A stretch of 6,756 nt of DNA from NCBI GenBank assembly GCA_043818215.1, contig JBDRGC010000230.1:1-6756 (forward strand), read 5' to 3'. This document shows positions 1 through 5,842 of this stretch, in pieces (positions within the stretch are counted from its first letter, which is position 1; every line of letters begins with the position of its first letter). Below the pieces are notes generated by a model. That model did not search any database and was not told the origin of the DNA. It worked only from the letters and a program-made list of their open reading frames with translations. This DNA comes from JBDRGC01 sp043818215. Lineage in GTDB: Bacteria; Chloroflexota; Anaerolineae; Anaerolineales; UBA11858. Made by a program: the position numbers and the translations under genes.

Positions 1-55
1 TGGGCGACCTGACCGGAGGAGGTGCGGAGGAGGACGAAGGCGTTGTCTTCCAGCC

Positions 56-75
56 GATGGCGGATGGCGGATGGC
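56..75 (+). repeat. Short 7-bp tandem repeat (GATGGCG)
   Basis: GATGGCG occurs at 56-62 and 63-69, followed by GATGGC at 70-75. CCGAT occurs on both sides (54-58 and 75-79). It sits exactly at the edge where the oxidoreductase reading resumes, so it may be the scar or the variable end of the inserted repeat. Confidence 0.6.
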
Positions 76-207
76 CGATAGAAACCTCTCCCCTGGCCCC
101 TCCCCTGCGAGGGGAGGGGAACTCCCCTTCCCTCGTAGGGAAGGGGTTGGGGGTTAGGTCTGCAGTTTGCAGCGCATCGTGCCCAACCGCAAAGTACCCC
201 AGATCTC
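60..207. repeat. Double-hairpin G-rich repeat inserted in the oxidoreductase
   Basis: Two perfect neighbouring hairpins form the core: arms 97-106 and 110-119 with a 3-base loop, and arms 124-133 and 137-146 with a 3-base loop, four bases apart. Both arms follow the same pattern, CCCCTYCCCT facing AGGGRAGGGG, so one hairpin looks like a variant copy of the other. The core is followed by TTGGGGGTTAGG at 147-158 and a small palindrome CTGCAGTTTGCAG at about 160-172. The outer limits are inferred from where the oxidoreductase homology stops (near 207) and resumes (near 53-60). If the family spacing between the Trp and the EDN motif was standard, the insert is about 143 bases. No protein is encoded. 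It resembles non-autonomous palindromic filler elements. Confidence 0.7.
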
Positions 208-869
208 AGAAATAAGTGTTCGTAAAACTGAAGGCTTCGGCGAAGTCGCCCCCCTTGCGGGGATCTGCGACCAGGAACCAGCGGCAGAGGTCTACGATGT
301 GCACGCCCTGGTCGAGCAGCTTACCGCCGCCGGATAGCTCCGCGTCCGCGCGCCATTCCTTGTCGTAGCCGGGCCGCTCACCGTGACCATAGATGGCCCG
401 AACGAACAACAATGGGCCGATCTCGCCGCGCGCGCATATTTCGTGCGCCTGCCAGATGGCTGGGTGGTGGCGGTGGTTGAAACCAACACCAACCGCCGAC
501 CGCGGACGGCAGACCGCCGCCTGCAGCACTTGCTCTGCCTCGGCCAGGTTGCGCGCCATGGGCTTTTCGACCAAGACGTGTTTGCCGCGCTCCAGTGCCG
601 CGATTGTGATTGGAGCCAGGAATTTGTTGACCGTCGCGACGATGACCGCGTCGACTTGCGGATGATTGACGGCTTGCTCCCAATCGGTCGTTGCCTGGCA
701 GTTGTGCTCGCATGCCAGTTGTTCAGCCCGCGGCGCGTCAATGTCCGCGACGATGACGAGTTTGTCGTTGGGTGATTGGGTGATTACGTCAGCGCGCTTG
801 TTGCCGATGAGGCCACAGCCGACGATGGCAGTTTTCATAGAGGTTGGTGATTGGAGATTGGATTTGATG

Positions 870-1247
870 TCAAGAGCGAGATCGAGGGGACACGAAGCCG
901 AACAGCCGCAATAACTTTATCTCCACAAGACGCATTCTGCCGTCAGAGATGCGCCCCAGCCGTTTGCCAAGATGCGCTTTTGGGAAAGGCTGGGTAAGCC
1001 CCAGCATGACCTTTGAATCCTGCTTGAGGTTAGCCTCGCCAGCCGGTAGAAAGATGTCCTGCTCGTAGATGCGCTCTGTTTTCTGAGTTGTAATCGGTGC
1101 CGCCAGCACAAGAGGGTAACGGTCGTTGGCATTGTCCAGATCGGTTTGCAGGATGAGGATAGGACGCTCTTTCGCCATTTGCTCATGCGGAAAGGTGTAG
1201 ACAACCAGGTAGACCTCACCGCGCTGGATGGCGGGTTGCTGTGTCAC
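870..1247 (-). CDS. PemK/MazF-family toxin (type II toxin-antitoxin endoribonuclease)
   Basis: A 125-residue protein of the PemK/MazF growth-inhibitor family (PF02452), which cleaves mRNA in the cytoplasm and is held inactive by a partner antitoxin. The sequence shows the family landmarks in order: RGEVYLV at 9-15 (first beta strand), KERPILILQ at 26-34 with the conserved Arg-Pro, LAAPITT at 48-54 with the conserved Thr, and a DSKVMLGLTQ segment at 77-86 equivalent to the usual DS-x-V-L-x-x-Q region. The length is normal. The start is GTG at 1245-1247, overlapping the antitoxin TGA as GTGA, which implies translational coupling; a purine-rich GGAGAGGAA lies about 8-10 bases upstream. It ends 31 bases before the oxidoreductase. 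The C-terminal tail SPRSRS is not conserved in the family as I know it. It appears intact. Confidence 0.9.
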   Translation of the reverse strand: MTQQPAIQRGEVYLVVYTFPHEQMAKERPILILQTDLDNANDRYPLVLAAPITTQKTERIYEQDIFLPAGEANLKQDSKVMLGLTQPFPKAHLGKRLGRISDGRMRLVEIKLLRLFGFVSPRSRS

Positions 1248-1519
1248 GCTGGGGATTCCTCTCCGGCAGTCAAAATCGCTTCTGCCTCTGCCCGATAAGG
1301 TGCCAGTTGCTCATGAAGAGCTAACAGCGCCGCAGCACCCTCCTCGTCCATTGGCTCACCCCACACCACCGTGCTGGGCACACCATACCAGGCCGTGACC
1401 ACAGTCTCCAGGAGTTCGGTCTCCAGGAAGATCACGGCGATCAGAGCGTGCTCGATTTCCGGCAACGGCTCGAGGAACTGTATCTTCCCTCGGTCATAGA
1501 TCGCTTTCACCGCAATCAT
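1244..1519 (-). CDS. Antitoxin of the PemK/MazF pair (DUF104/AbrB-like N-terminus)
   Basis: A 91-residue protein immediately upstream of, and overlapping, the toxin gene. The N-terminus, VKAIYDRGKIQFLEPLP at 4-20, has the pattern of the small beta swapped-hairpin DNA-binding domain of DUF104/AbrB-type antitoxins (xKAxYxxGxxxxLEPL). The acidic, helix-prone tail (DEEGAAALLALHEQLAPYRAEAEAIL, about 58-83) is the expected toxin-binding arm, split from the N-terminus by a Trp/Pro-rich linker. The start ATG 1517-1519 is firm: a strong AGGAGG at 1528-1533 lies 8 bases upstream. A TATAAT box lies 43 bases upstream of the ATG. The pair probably autoregulates, as is normal for these modules (inference from the family). 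I cannot separate a DUF104-type from a MazE-type assignment by eye. Confidence 0.8.
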   Translation of the reverse strand: MIAVKAIYDRGKIQFLEPLPEIEHALIAVIFLETELLETVVTAWYGVPSTVVWGEPMDEEGAAALLALHEQLAPYRAEAEAILTAGEESPA

Positions 1520-1562
1520 TAGCCTATCCTCCTGCGTTGTACCCGTTCAGCTTCCATGCAGA

Positions 1563-1568
1563 ATTATA
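1563..1568 (-). promoter_or_regulatory. Likely -10 box of the PemK/MazF toxin-antitoxin operon
   Basis: The minus strand reads TATAAT, a perfect sigma-70-type -10 hexamer, ending 43 bases before the antitoxin ATG. The -35 position at 17-base spacing reads CTCAAT, a poor match, so recognition may be weak or activator-dependent. The TAA stop of the dehydrogenase remnant (1564-1566) lies inside this hexamer, showing how closely the decayed gene abuts the operon. Confidence 0.45.
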
Positions 1569-2181
1569 CCCTCTTTAAATTGAGAATTGAGAAATGGAAG
1601 GGAGAAGAGGGCGGCAAAGTTGTCCATTCTCCATCTCCAACCTCCAACTTGCCAATCAGCGGTTTGATGGTAAGCGGATCCAGGCGACGGAGCGTGTACA
1701 TTGGCGTGGCGTTCAACTCATCTCCCTTGCCTTCCCATTCCCGCCACGGATCGTAAGGAGCAGCAATCAGTTTTCCGGTTAACTTTCCCGAAGCTTCCGA
1801 AGCCAGAAAAACAGCCAGATCAGCCGCAATTTCAGGGGAGACCGCACCTTTTCCGGTTTCCCTGGCTAGTTTGATCTTCTCATACAAACCCCCGGCACGG
1901 TTACCAGCCTGCAAGACCTCATCTTGAAGCCTTGTATCCACCATGCCAGGAGCGATAACATTCACCTGGATGTTGAAAGGTTTTAGTTCTTCGGCCAAGG
2001 TTTCCGCCAGGCGAGCGAGGCCGGCCTTGGAGGCAGCATAGGATGAAAAATTGGGCAGGGGCGCAGTAGCCCCGCCACCCCGCCCGGCGCGCCGCCCATG
2101 ATAGAAGACCGGGCCGGGGGAATCGCGTTTGATCTCCCAGGCAACGATCCCGAAGAATGGGCTTATTACGAGTAAAACCAA
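1564..2181 (-). pseudogene. Chimeric remnant: sugar transferase start fused to short-chain dehydrogenase C-terminal half
   Basis: This 205-codon frame opens with TTG and joins pieces of two unrelated proteins. Residues 1-36, with VLLVISPFFGIVAWEIK, DSPGPVFYHGRR and AGRGG, match the membrane helix and DSPGPVFY motif of bacterial sugar transferases (PF02397, WcaJ/PglC type), which load a sugar phosphate on undecaprenyl phosphate. From about residue 37 it becomes an SDR: GATAPLPNFSSYAASKAG carries the catalytic Tyr and Lys at 48 and 52, followed by the usual IQVNVIAPGMVDT segment at 71-83 and the C-terminal fold to about residue 179. The SDR lacks its NAD-binding Rossmann half and the transferase lacks its catalytic domain, so neither activity is expected. 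Residues 180-205 are encoded by an inverted repeat. The joint lies in GGT GGC GGG around 2071-2080, a G-rich run that could have served as microhomology. An assembly join is the alternative. Confidence 0.82.
1580..1640. repeat. Imperfect inverted repeat replacing the end of the dehydrogenase remnant
   Basis: The arm at 1580-1597 (TTGAGAATTGAGAAATGG) is an imperfect reverse complement of the arm at 1624-1640 (CCATTCTCCATCTCCAA), with about 26 bases between. The dehydrogenase remnant loses its family resemblance on entering this segment, at about residue 180, and its last 25 codons are translated repeat. A related TTGGAGATTGG string lies at 851-861 between the toxin and oxidoreductase genes. 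Confidence 0.55.
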
Positions 2182-2250
2182 CGCCGACGCGTATCCACGG
2201 CTCTGTATCTACTGCTACCACGCCTGGACGCCCTTGCCCCGAACCCCCAT
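2080..2250 (-). pseudogene. 5' remnant of a bacterial sugar transferase (lipid-carrier glycosylphosphotransferase)
   Basis: The transferase frame can be followed upstream of the TTG to an ATG at 2248-2250 preceded by AGGGGGAAG, 34 bases after the stop of the aminotransferase fusion. This suggests the original start. Two in-frame TAG codons, at 2215-2217 and 2209-2211 with a single CAG between, block this frame, so the leader is dead or miscopied. Downstream the homology covers only the N-terminal membrane hairpin and DSPGPVFY, then ends at the SDR joint. The neighbourhood (dehydratase front half plus aminotransferase upstream) is where a PglC/WcaJ-type initiator is normally found. The assignment of the first 20 or so codons is weak; the DSPGPVFY part is good. 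Confidence 0.55.
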
Positions 2251-2284
2251 CTTCCCCCTACTTTTTTGAGAAGTTACAAATTAT

Positions 2285-4192
2285 CTAAGCACTACTGCTC
2301 GAGGATTTTACTTCACCAACTACTTCCGCCAAGGTATCACATACCAAAGCAACCTCTTCGGGTTTCATATCAGCATAGAATGGCAGTGCTAAGATTGAAT
2401 TACCCGCCTTCTCACTTTCCGGAAAGTCCCCAGGTTTATAACCATACCTTTTTCGATAGAAAGGCTGCAAATGAATAGGCGTGAAATAGGGTCGAGAAGG
2501 AATGCCTCGCTCGGCTAAAAGGGTCATTACAAGATCACGGTTAATTACTTCAGAAAAACGTACGGGATAGACAAACCAACTCATGCGCGTTGTAGTAAGA
2601 GCTAAACGTAGTGGGGAAACCCCTTCGATCTTTCTCAACCGCTTTATATATTCGTTGGCGACACTCTCTCGCTTGCGTAAAAGATCTTCTATCCTCTTCA
2701 TCTGCACCATGCCCACTGCTGCATTTAATTCAGACAACCGATAGTTATACCCTAAACGGCTGTGCATCAACCACTCATCAAACTGATCACGACCTTGATT
2801 CCTTAAACTGCGAAAAAGGTTAGCCCATTCTTCATCATTCGTCACCAGCACACCCCCCTCCGCGGCTGTCGCTTGCTTGTTAGGATAGAAGGCAAACGTC
2901 CCAGCTTTGCCAAGCGCACCTACGCGTCGCCCTTTATACTCTGCTCCGATGGCTTCACATGCATCTTCAATCACCAACAAGTTGTGACGCTGGGCAATCG
3001 CGAGGATAGGATCCATATCCGCTGGTTGCCCAAAAATATGGACGGGAATTATGGCACGTGTACGACTGGTTATTGCACTTTCGATCTTTCCTGGATCAAT
3101 ATTCAAAGTTTCTGGATCAATGTCCACAAAAACAGGAGTAGCGCGTTCATACAGTATGCAGTTCGCAGAAGCGACAAAACTGAACGGTGTTGTAATTACT
3201 TCGTCATCTGGGCCAACACCTGCCGCAATCACACACAGGTGGAGGCCAGCAGTACCATTCGCAACGGCCACCGCATAAGCAGCGTCGGCTACCTCTGCCG
3301 CGGATTTTTCAAAAGCTATCGTTTGAGCACCAATGCTCAGATTGCGCGATTGCATTACCCTGACCACTGCATGGATTTCCTCTCCGGTTATTTGAGGCAT
3401 CGACATAGGCAGGCGAAACTTTGAAAAGGAACTGTCAGATGATGTGCCTAGAATGTCGCTAAGAGGAGGAACTACGGAGCACGAGACTTGCGAAACCTGA
3501 CACATGTGCCTGAGATTCTGAATCGTTTGCTCCGCGGCGCTTGGGATAGCAATGATTACTTCATCGATCCCTTGAGTTTGAATAATCTCAGGTAACTTTA
3601 TTATGGGACCAAAAACTTTTAACCCTTGAGTCTTTCTACCGATCTTTCGTGCATCGTCATCTAACATGGCAACCGGCCGGAGGTTCAGTTGAGGATTGTC
3701 CCAAAGCTCGCGGGCCATTTGGGCACCCGCAGATCCAGCACCCACGATCAACACCCGCCTGAATTCATTGAATACTGTTTTGTCCCATTTAAAGTCACCA
3801 GGGTATCGTTCTGAGAATTTTAGAACTACCCTCCAACCACCCAACAAGAATATGCTAAACATTCCTTCAAGGATCAACAGCGAGCGGGGAAACGTATACA
3901 TCCATAAAGGATAGATGATGAGCAGGGTAGCCAACGAAAGGATTATCGAGCCTAACAGTATGGATTCTGCCAACCTTATAAAATCACGCCATGTTGCATA
4001 GCGCCATAAATGTTTATAGATCCCTGTGAAATAAAAAACTGTGGGGCGCAGGAAAACAGCAAAAATTATGAAAGGCCATATTTCTCTCAGGAAATATCCA
4101 AACAGGGAATATTCACTATAGATGATCTCGAGACGCAGCATCATGCCGAATACAATGGATACTAGCGTCAATATTGCATCCGCGAGAATCAT
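2285..4192 (-). CDS. Membrane/Rossmann half of a FlaA1/CapD-type dehydratase fused to a DegT/DnrJ/EryC1/StrS aminotransferase
   Basis: A 635-residue frame from ATG 4190-4192. About four hydrophobic spans (residues 3-20, 38-56, 75-95 and 104-122) lead into a nucleotide-binding Rossmann module with RRVLIVGAGSAGAQMARE (about 145-162), EVIIAIPSA (211-219) and PPLSDILG (242-249). This is the N-terminal plan of PglF/CapD/WbpM-type UDP-sugar 4,6-dehydratases (PF13727). Where such proteins continue into their catalytic SDR domain, this one passes at about 250-258 into a full DegT-type PLP aminotransferase (PF01041): NGTAGLH, VIEDACEAIGAEYKG, and FYPNKQ with the Schiff-base Lys at 439, then NYRLSELNAA and a complete C-terminus. 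The aminotransferase looks active; the dehydratase cannot be. ATG 4192 is chosen because a GGAGG lies 7 bases upstream; the frame extends open to TTG 4396, but that part is mostly translated repeat. It is either a real membrane-tethered aminotransferase or an in-frame deletion product of two adjacent pathway genes. Confidence 0.87.
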   Translation of the reverse strand: MILADAILTLVSIVFGMMLRLEIIYSEYSLFGYFLREIWPFIIFAVFLRPTVFYFTGIYKHLWRYATWRDFIRLAESILLGSIILSLATLLIIYPLWMYTFPRSLLILEGMFSIFLLGGWRVVLKFSERYPGDFKWDKTVFNEFRRVLIVGAGSAGAQMARELWDNPQLNLRPVAMLDDDARKIGRKTQGLKVFGPIIKLPEIIQTQGIDEVIIAIPSAAEQTIQNLRHMCQVSQVSCSVVPPLSDILGTSSDSSFSKFRLPMSMPQITGEEIHAVVRVMQSRNLSIGAQTIAFEKSAAEVADAAYAVAVANGTAGLHLCVIAAGVGPDDEVITTPFSFVASANCILYERATPVFVDIDPETLNIDPGKIESAITSRTRAIIPVHIFGQPADMDPILAIAQRHNLLVIEDACEAIGAEYKGRRVGALGKAGTFAFYPNKQATAAEGGVLVTNDEEWANLFRSLRNQGRDQFDEWLMHSRLGYNYRLSELNAAVGMVQMKRIEDLLRKRESVANEYIKRLRKIEGVSPLRLALTTTRMSWFVYPVRFSEVINRDLVMTLLAERGIPSRPYFTPIHLQPFYRKRYGYKPGDFPESEKAGNSILALPFYADMKPEEVALVCDTLAEVVGEVKSSSSSA

Positions 4193-4199
4193 AGCGCGG

Positions 4200-4204
4200 C
4201 CTCC
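4200..4204 (-). promoter_or_regulatory. Shine-Dalgarno deciding the start of the dehydratase-aminotransferase fusion
   Basis: The minus strand reads GGAGG, 7 bases before ATG 4190-4192, and lies in the loop of a short GCGGC/GCCGC inverted repeat. It supports starting after the 84-bp palindrome rather than at TTG 4396. Confidence 0.5.
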
Positions 4205-4218
4205 AGCCGCAACCAAAG

Positions 4219-4302
4219 TGTCGTTGCGAGGAGCGTTCTTTGCGACGAAGCAATCCCCTCGCAAGCCACGAGATTGCTTCGCACAAAACGCTCGCAAAGA
4301 CA
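4219..4302. mobile_element. 84-bp palindromic MITE-like repeat
   Basis: Long imperfect terminal inverted repeats run the whole element: 4219-4255 begins TGTCGTTGCGAGGAGCGTT and its partner, read from 4302 down to 4272, begins TGTCTTTGCGAGCGTTTTG; both end in CGAAGCAATC around a 16-base centre. It has no coding capacity of its own. TGTCNTTGCGAG...CGAAGCAATC is a pattern I know as a widespread bacterial palindromic repeat whose translations give strings such as NAPRNDT; that string appears in the open frame here. I see no clear target-site duplication. It separates the frameshifted aminotransferase homolog (stop at 4371) from the start of the fusion gene and has probably removed or displaced the original first codons. 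Confidence 0.8.
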
Positions 4303-4370
4303 CCATAGGCCAGCATTTGCGCGCGCGAGGCAAATGTTGCGCAGTAATTCTAAAAATCCATAACCTGACA

Positions 4371-5440
4371 TTAGAGTTTATTAACCTCCGTAACAATCCT
4401 TTCTAATTCTTCGGCCAAGAGGTTCTCGTGCACAGGTAGCGAAAATACCTGGCGTGCGATCTTTTCTGTCACGGGCAAGTAAATCTCTCCCACGACATCC
4501 CGGACATGGCTAAAATAATGTACAGGTTTCCAATAAACCATGTCGGTGGCAATGCCAGCCTCATGCAACTTCCTGACAACGGCGTCTCTCTCCAACGGAG
4601 TAGCAACGCGCACTTGTAATAATTCCATGTATGCAAGCGGCCTTCCGCTTCGACAGGGATAATCACTGACTTGATATTTGAACTTAAGAAACGGGCATTT
4701 GCACGCCTACGCTCGATGTTGTCGTTTAGCATACCAAGTTTTTCCGTGGCAATCGCAGCCTGATGATCCTTTATGCGGAAATCCAAACCAGGCATTACCA
4801 GTTTTCCGTTAGAGTCTAAACCCTGATTACGGATTATTTTACAACGCTTTGCGATCTCTTCAACGTTCGTTGTGATCACGCCACCCCCAATTGAATTCAG
4901 GATGGATTCAGGAGAGAGACTTATAGCCCCTGTTCCAATACTTCCTGCCTTCTTCCCATAATATTCCGCGCCGATCGCCTGACGAGCATCTTCAATAATC
5001 ACCAGACTGAAGCGATCTGCAAGATTTTTTATTACTCCCATATCGCTCATCTGTCCATACAAATGGACAGGTAGAATTGCTTTCGTTCGCGGCGTTATAC
5101 ATTTCTCTATCAGATCAGGATTGATAAGAAACGTTGCCGGTTCAATATCCACAAAAACCGGATAGGCTCCTACGGAAAGGATTGCATTTATTGTTGATAT
5201 TGAAGTAAATGCCGTTGTAATGACTTCGTCTCCTGCCCCAACTTTGTGAGCCAGGAGCGCTACCTGCAGCGCGGCTGTTCCAGAGGATACTGCGATGGCA
5301 TGTTTGACCTTGCAGAGGTCGCCGAATGACTTTTCGAGGATTTCGATTGGCGAATGTTGTTCATCAGCAGCTGACTCGAAGGCTTCCATCAAAGACCGTT
5401 GCTCTTCCAGCGTGAAGGGAGGAGGATCAAACTGGATCAA
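4371..5440 (-). pseudogene. DegT/DnrJ/EryC1/StrS-family protein, frameshifted and lacking the PLP lysine
   Basis: Homologous to sugar aminotransferases that use PLP to aminate keto-sugar nucleotides. The first segment (from TTG 5438-5440, residues 1-275) shows SSGTAALQVALLA at 52-64, DEVITTAFTS at 71-80, PVHLYGQMSDM at 124-134 and IEDARQAIGAEYYG at 149-162. The family's Lys after the S-x-S/Y-P motif is replaced: SLSPESILNSIGGG has Ser at 179 (codon 4904-4906), so Schiff-base chemistry is unlikely. Translation then leaves the family after TWNYY at about 4616; the remaining 81 residues (QVRVATPLERD onward) continue in another frame to TAA 4371-4373. Restoring one C beside 4616 gives a normal-length protein of 356 residues. 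TTG is chosen because AAGGAG lies 8 bases upstream. It starts 12 bases after the PIN toxin stop. It may be a decayed gene; a sequencing slip explains the frameshift but not the lost Lys. Confidence 0.83.
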
Positions 5441-5448
5441 CTTGGGTG

Positions 5449-5454
5449 CTCCTT
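5449..5454 (-). promoter_or_regulatory. Shine-Dalgarno of the DegT-family gene, overlapping the toxin stop
   Basis: The minus strand reads AAGGAG, 8 bases before TTG 5438-5440. It overlaps the TAA stop of the PIN toxin (5453-5455), so terminating toxin ribosomes could reinitiate on the sugar gene. This argues for the TTG start. Confidence 0.55.
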
Positions 5455-5842
5455 AGAGACTGTTTCTGCGGAAATCGAGTTCTTTGCATCCGAGTGCGAT
5501 CAACGCATCGTGGAAATTCAATCTGCCCTCGGTCTGCTGAACCAATGCAATAATTCGACCATACCAGTGTTGCGTTTCTCCTGAAATCCAGGTAATCAGT
5601 TCTTCAGGAACCCGCTTTCCTAATTCATCCAAGAGTGCAGGAAATTGAGCAGACCGCTTTTGTTCTTCTGAACGACGAGCCATTACGCTGACTGTCTCAT
5701 TAAGAACGCAATCGAAATAAATCACGTCGATACCTTTTTCCCTGATGGCATCCAATAACTCATTTGCCTGAGCATGCCACTTATCTTGTTCGTCTACAAG
5801 GGCAACAAGAACGTTGCTATCAATCGCAGCCTGCTGGTTCAT
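5453..5842 (-). CDS. PIN-domain toxin (VapC-like ribonuclease), short at the C-terminus
   Basis: A 129-residue PIN-domain protein (PF01850), the metal-dependent RNase toxin fold. Acidic active-site residues are visible: Asp8 in AIDSNVLVALVD, Glu49 in VLNETVSVMARR and Asp112 in LNFHDALIALGCKEL. Family members usually continue with a further strand and an SFDxDFD-type motif; here the protein ends at CKELDFRRNSL, so the last strand and fourth acidic site seem to be missing, possibly trimmed when the sugar block was joined 12 bases downstream. The start ATG 5840-5842 is chosen because it overlaps the antitoxin TGA (ATGA) and begins at the PIN fold; the frame is open further upstream only as antitoxin shadow. 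Activity is uncertain, but the first three acidic positions are intact. Confidence 0.8.
   Translation of the reverse strand: MNQQAAIDSNVLVALVDEQDKWHAQANELLDAIREKGIDVIYFDCVLNETVSVMARRSEEQKRSAQFPALLDELGKRVPEELITWISGETQHWYGRIIALVQQTEGRLNFHDALIALGCKELDFRRNSL

Larger units (their letters stand above)
1..838 (-). pseudogene. Gfo/Idh/MocA-family oxidoreductase, interrupted by a repeat and cut by the window edge
   Basis: NAD(P)-dependent sugar or cyclitol dehydrogenase family (PF01408). The open part runs from ATG at 838 to TGA at 206-208, 210 residues, while the family is usually 320-350. Visible are the Rossmann motif GCGLIG at residues 7-12, an acidic residue ending the second strand (ADID, 31-34), the EKP motif with the conserved lysine at 91-93, and GGGKLLDQGVHIVDLCRWFL at about 170-189, which opens the C-terminal domain. 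The frame stops just after NTYF, where the family normally continues W-x-M-P-x-EDNAF. That continuation, LEDNAFVLLRTSSGQVA, is present on the same strand at about 1-53 but in another frame, beyond a hairpin repeat. The gene is therefore split by an insertion, and its true end lies outside the window. No good Shine-Dalgarno precedes ATG 838; a TTGGAGATTGG-type repeat fills the 31-base gap to the toxin gene. The exact substrate cannot be told. Confidence 0.87.

Noticed and set aside
85..160. CRISPR-like or Rho-independent terminator reading of the double hairpin
   Set aside because: There are no spaced identical direct repeats and no T-run after either stem; it sits within a coding gene and fits an inserted palindromic repeat better.
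383..775. 130-codon open frame on the plus strand
   Set aside because: Antisense to the oxidoreductase N-terminal domain, whose motifs are unmistakable.
2209..2217. Stop-codon recoding such as pyrrolysine at the TAG pair
   Set aside because: The gene is truncated anyway, and no recoding machinery or conserved context is visible.
2873..3424. 183-codon open frame on the plus strand
   Set aside because: Lies opposite the well-conserved aminotransferase domain, has no family resemblance and no ribosome site; it is an antisense shadow.
4193..4396. N-terminal extension of the fusion protein to TTG 4396
   Set aside because: Most of it is translation of the 84-bp palindrome, and it has no ribosome site as good as the GGAGG before ATG 4192.
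4122..4406. 94-codon plus-strand frame through the palindrome
   Set aside because: It arises from the symmetric repeat itself and matches no protein family.
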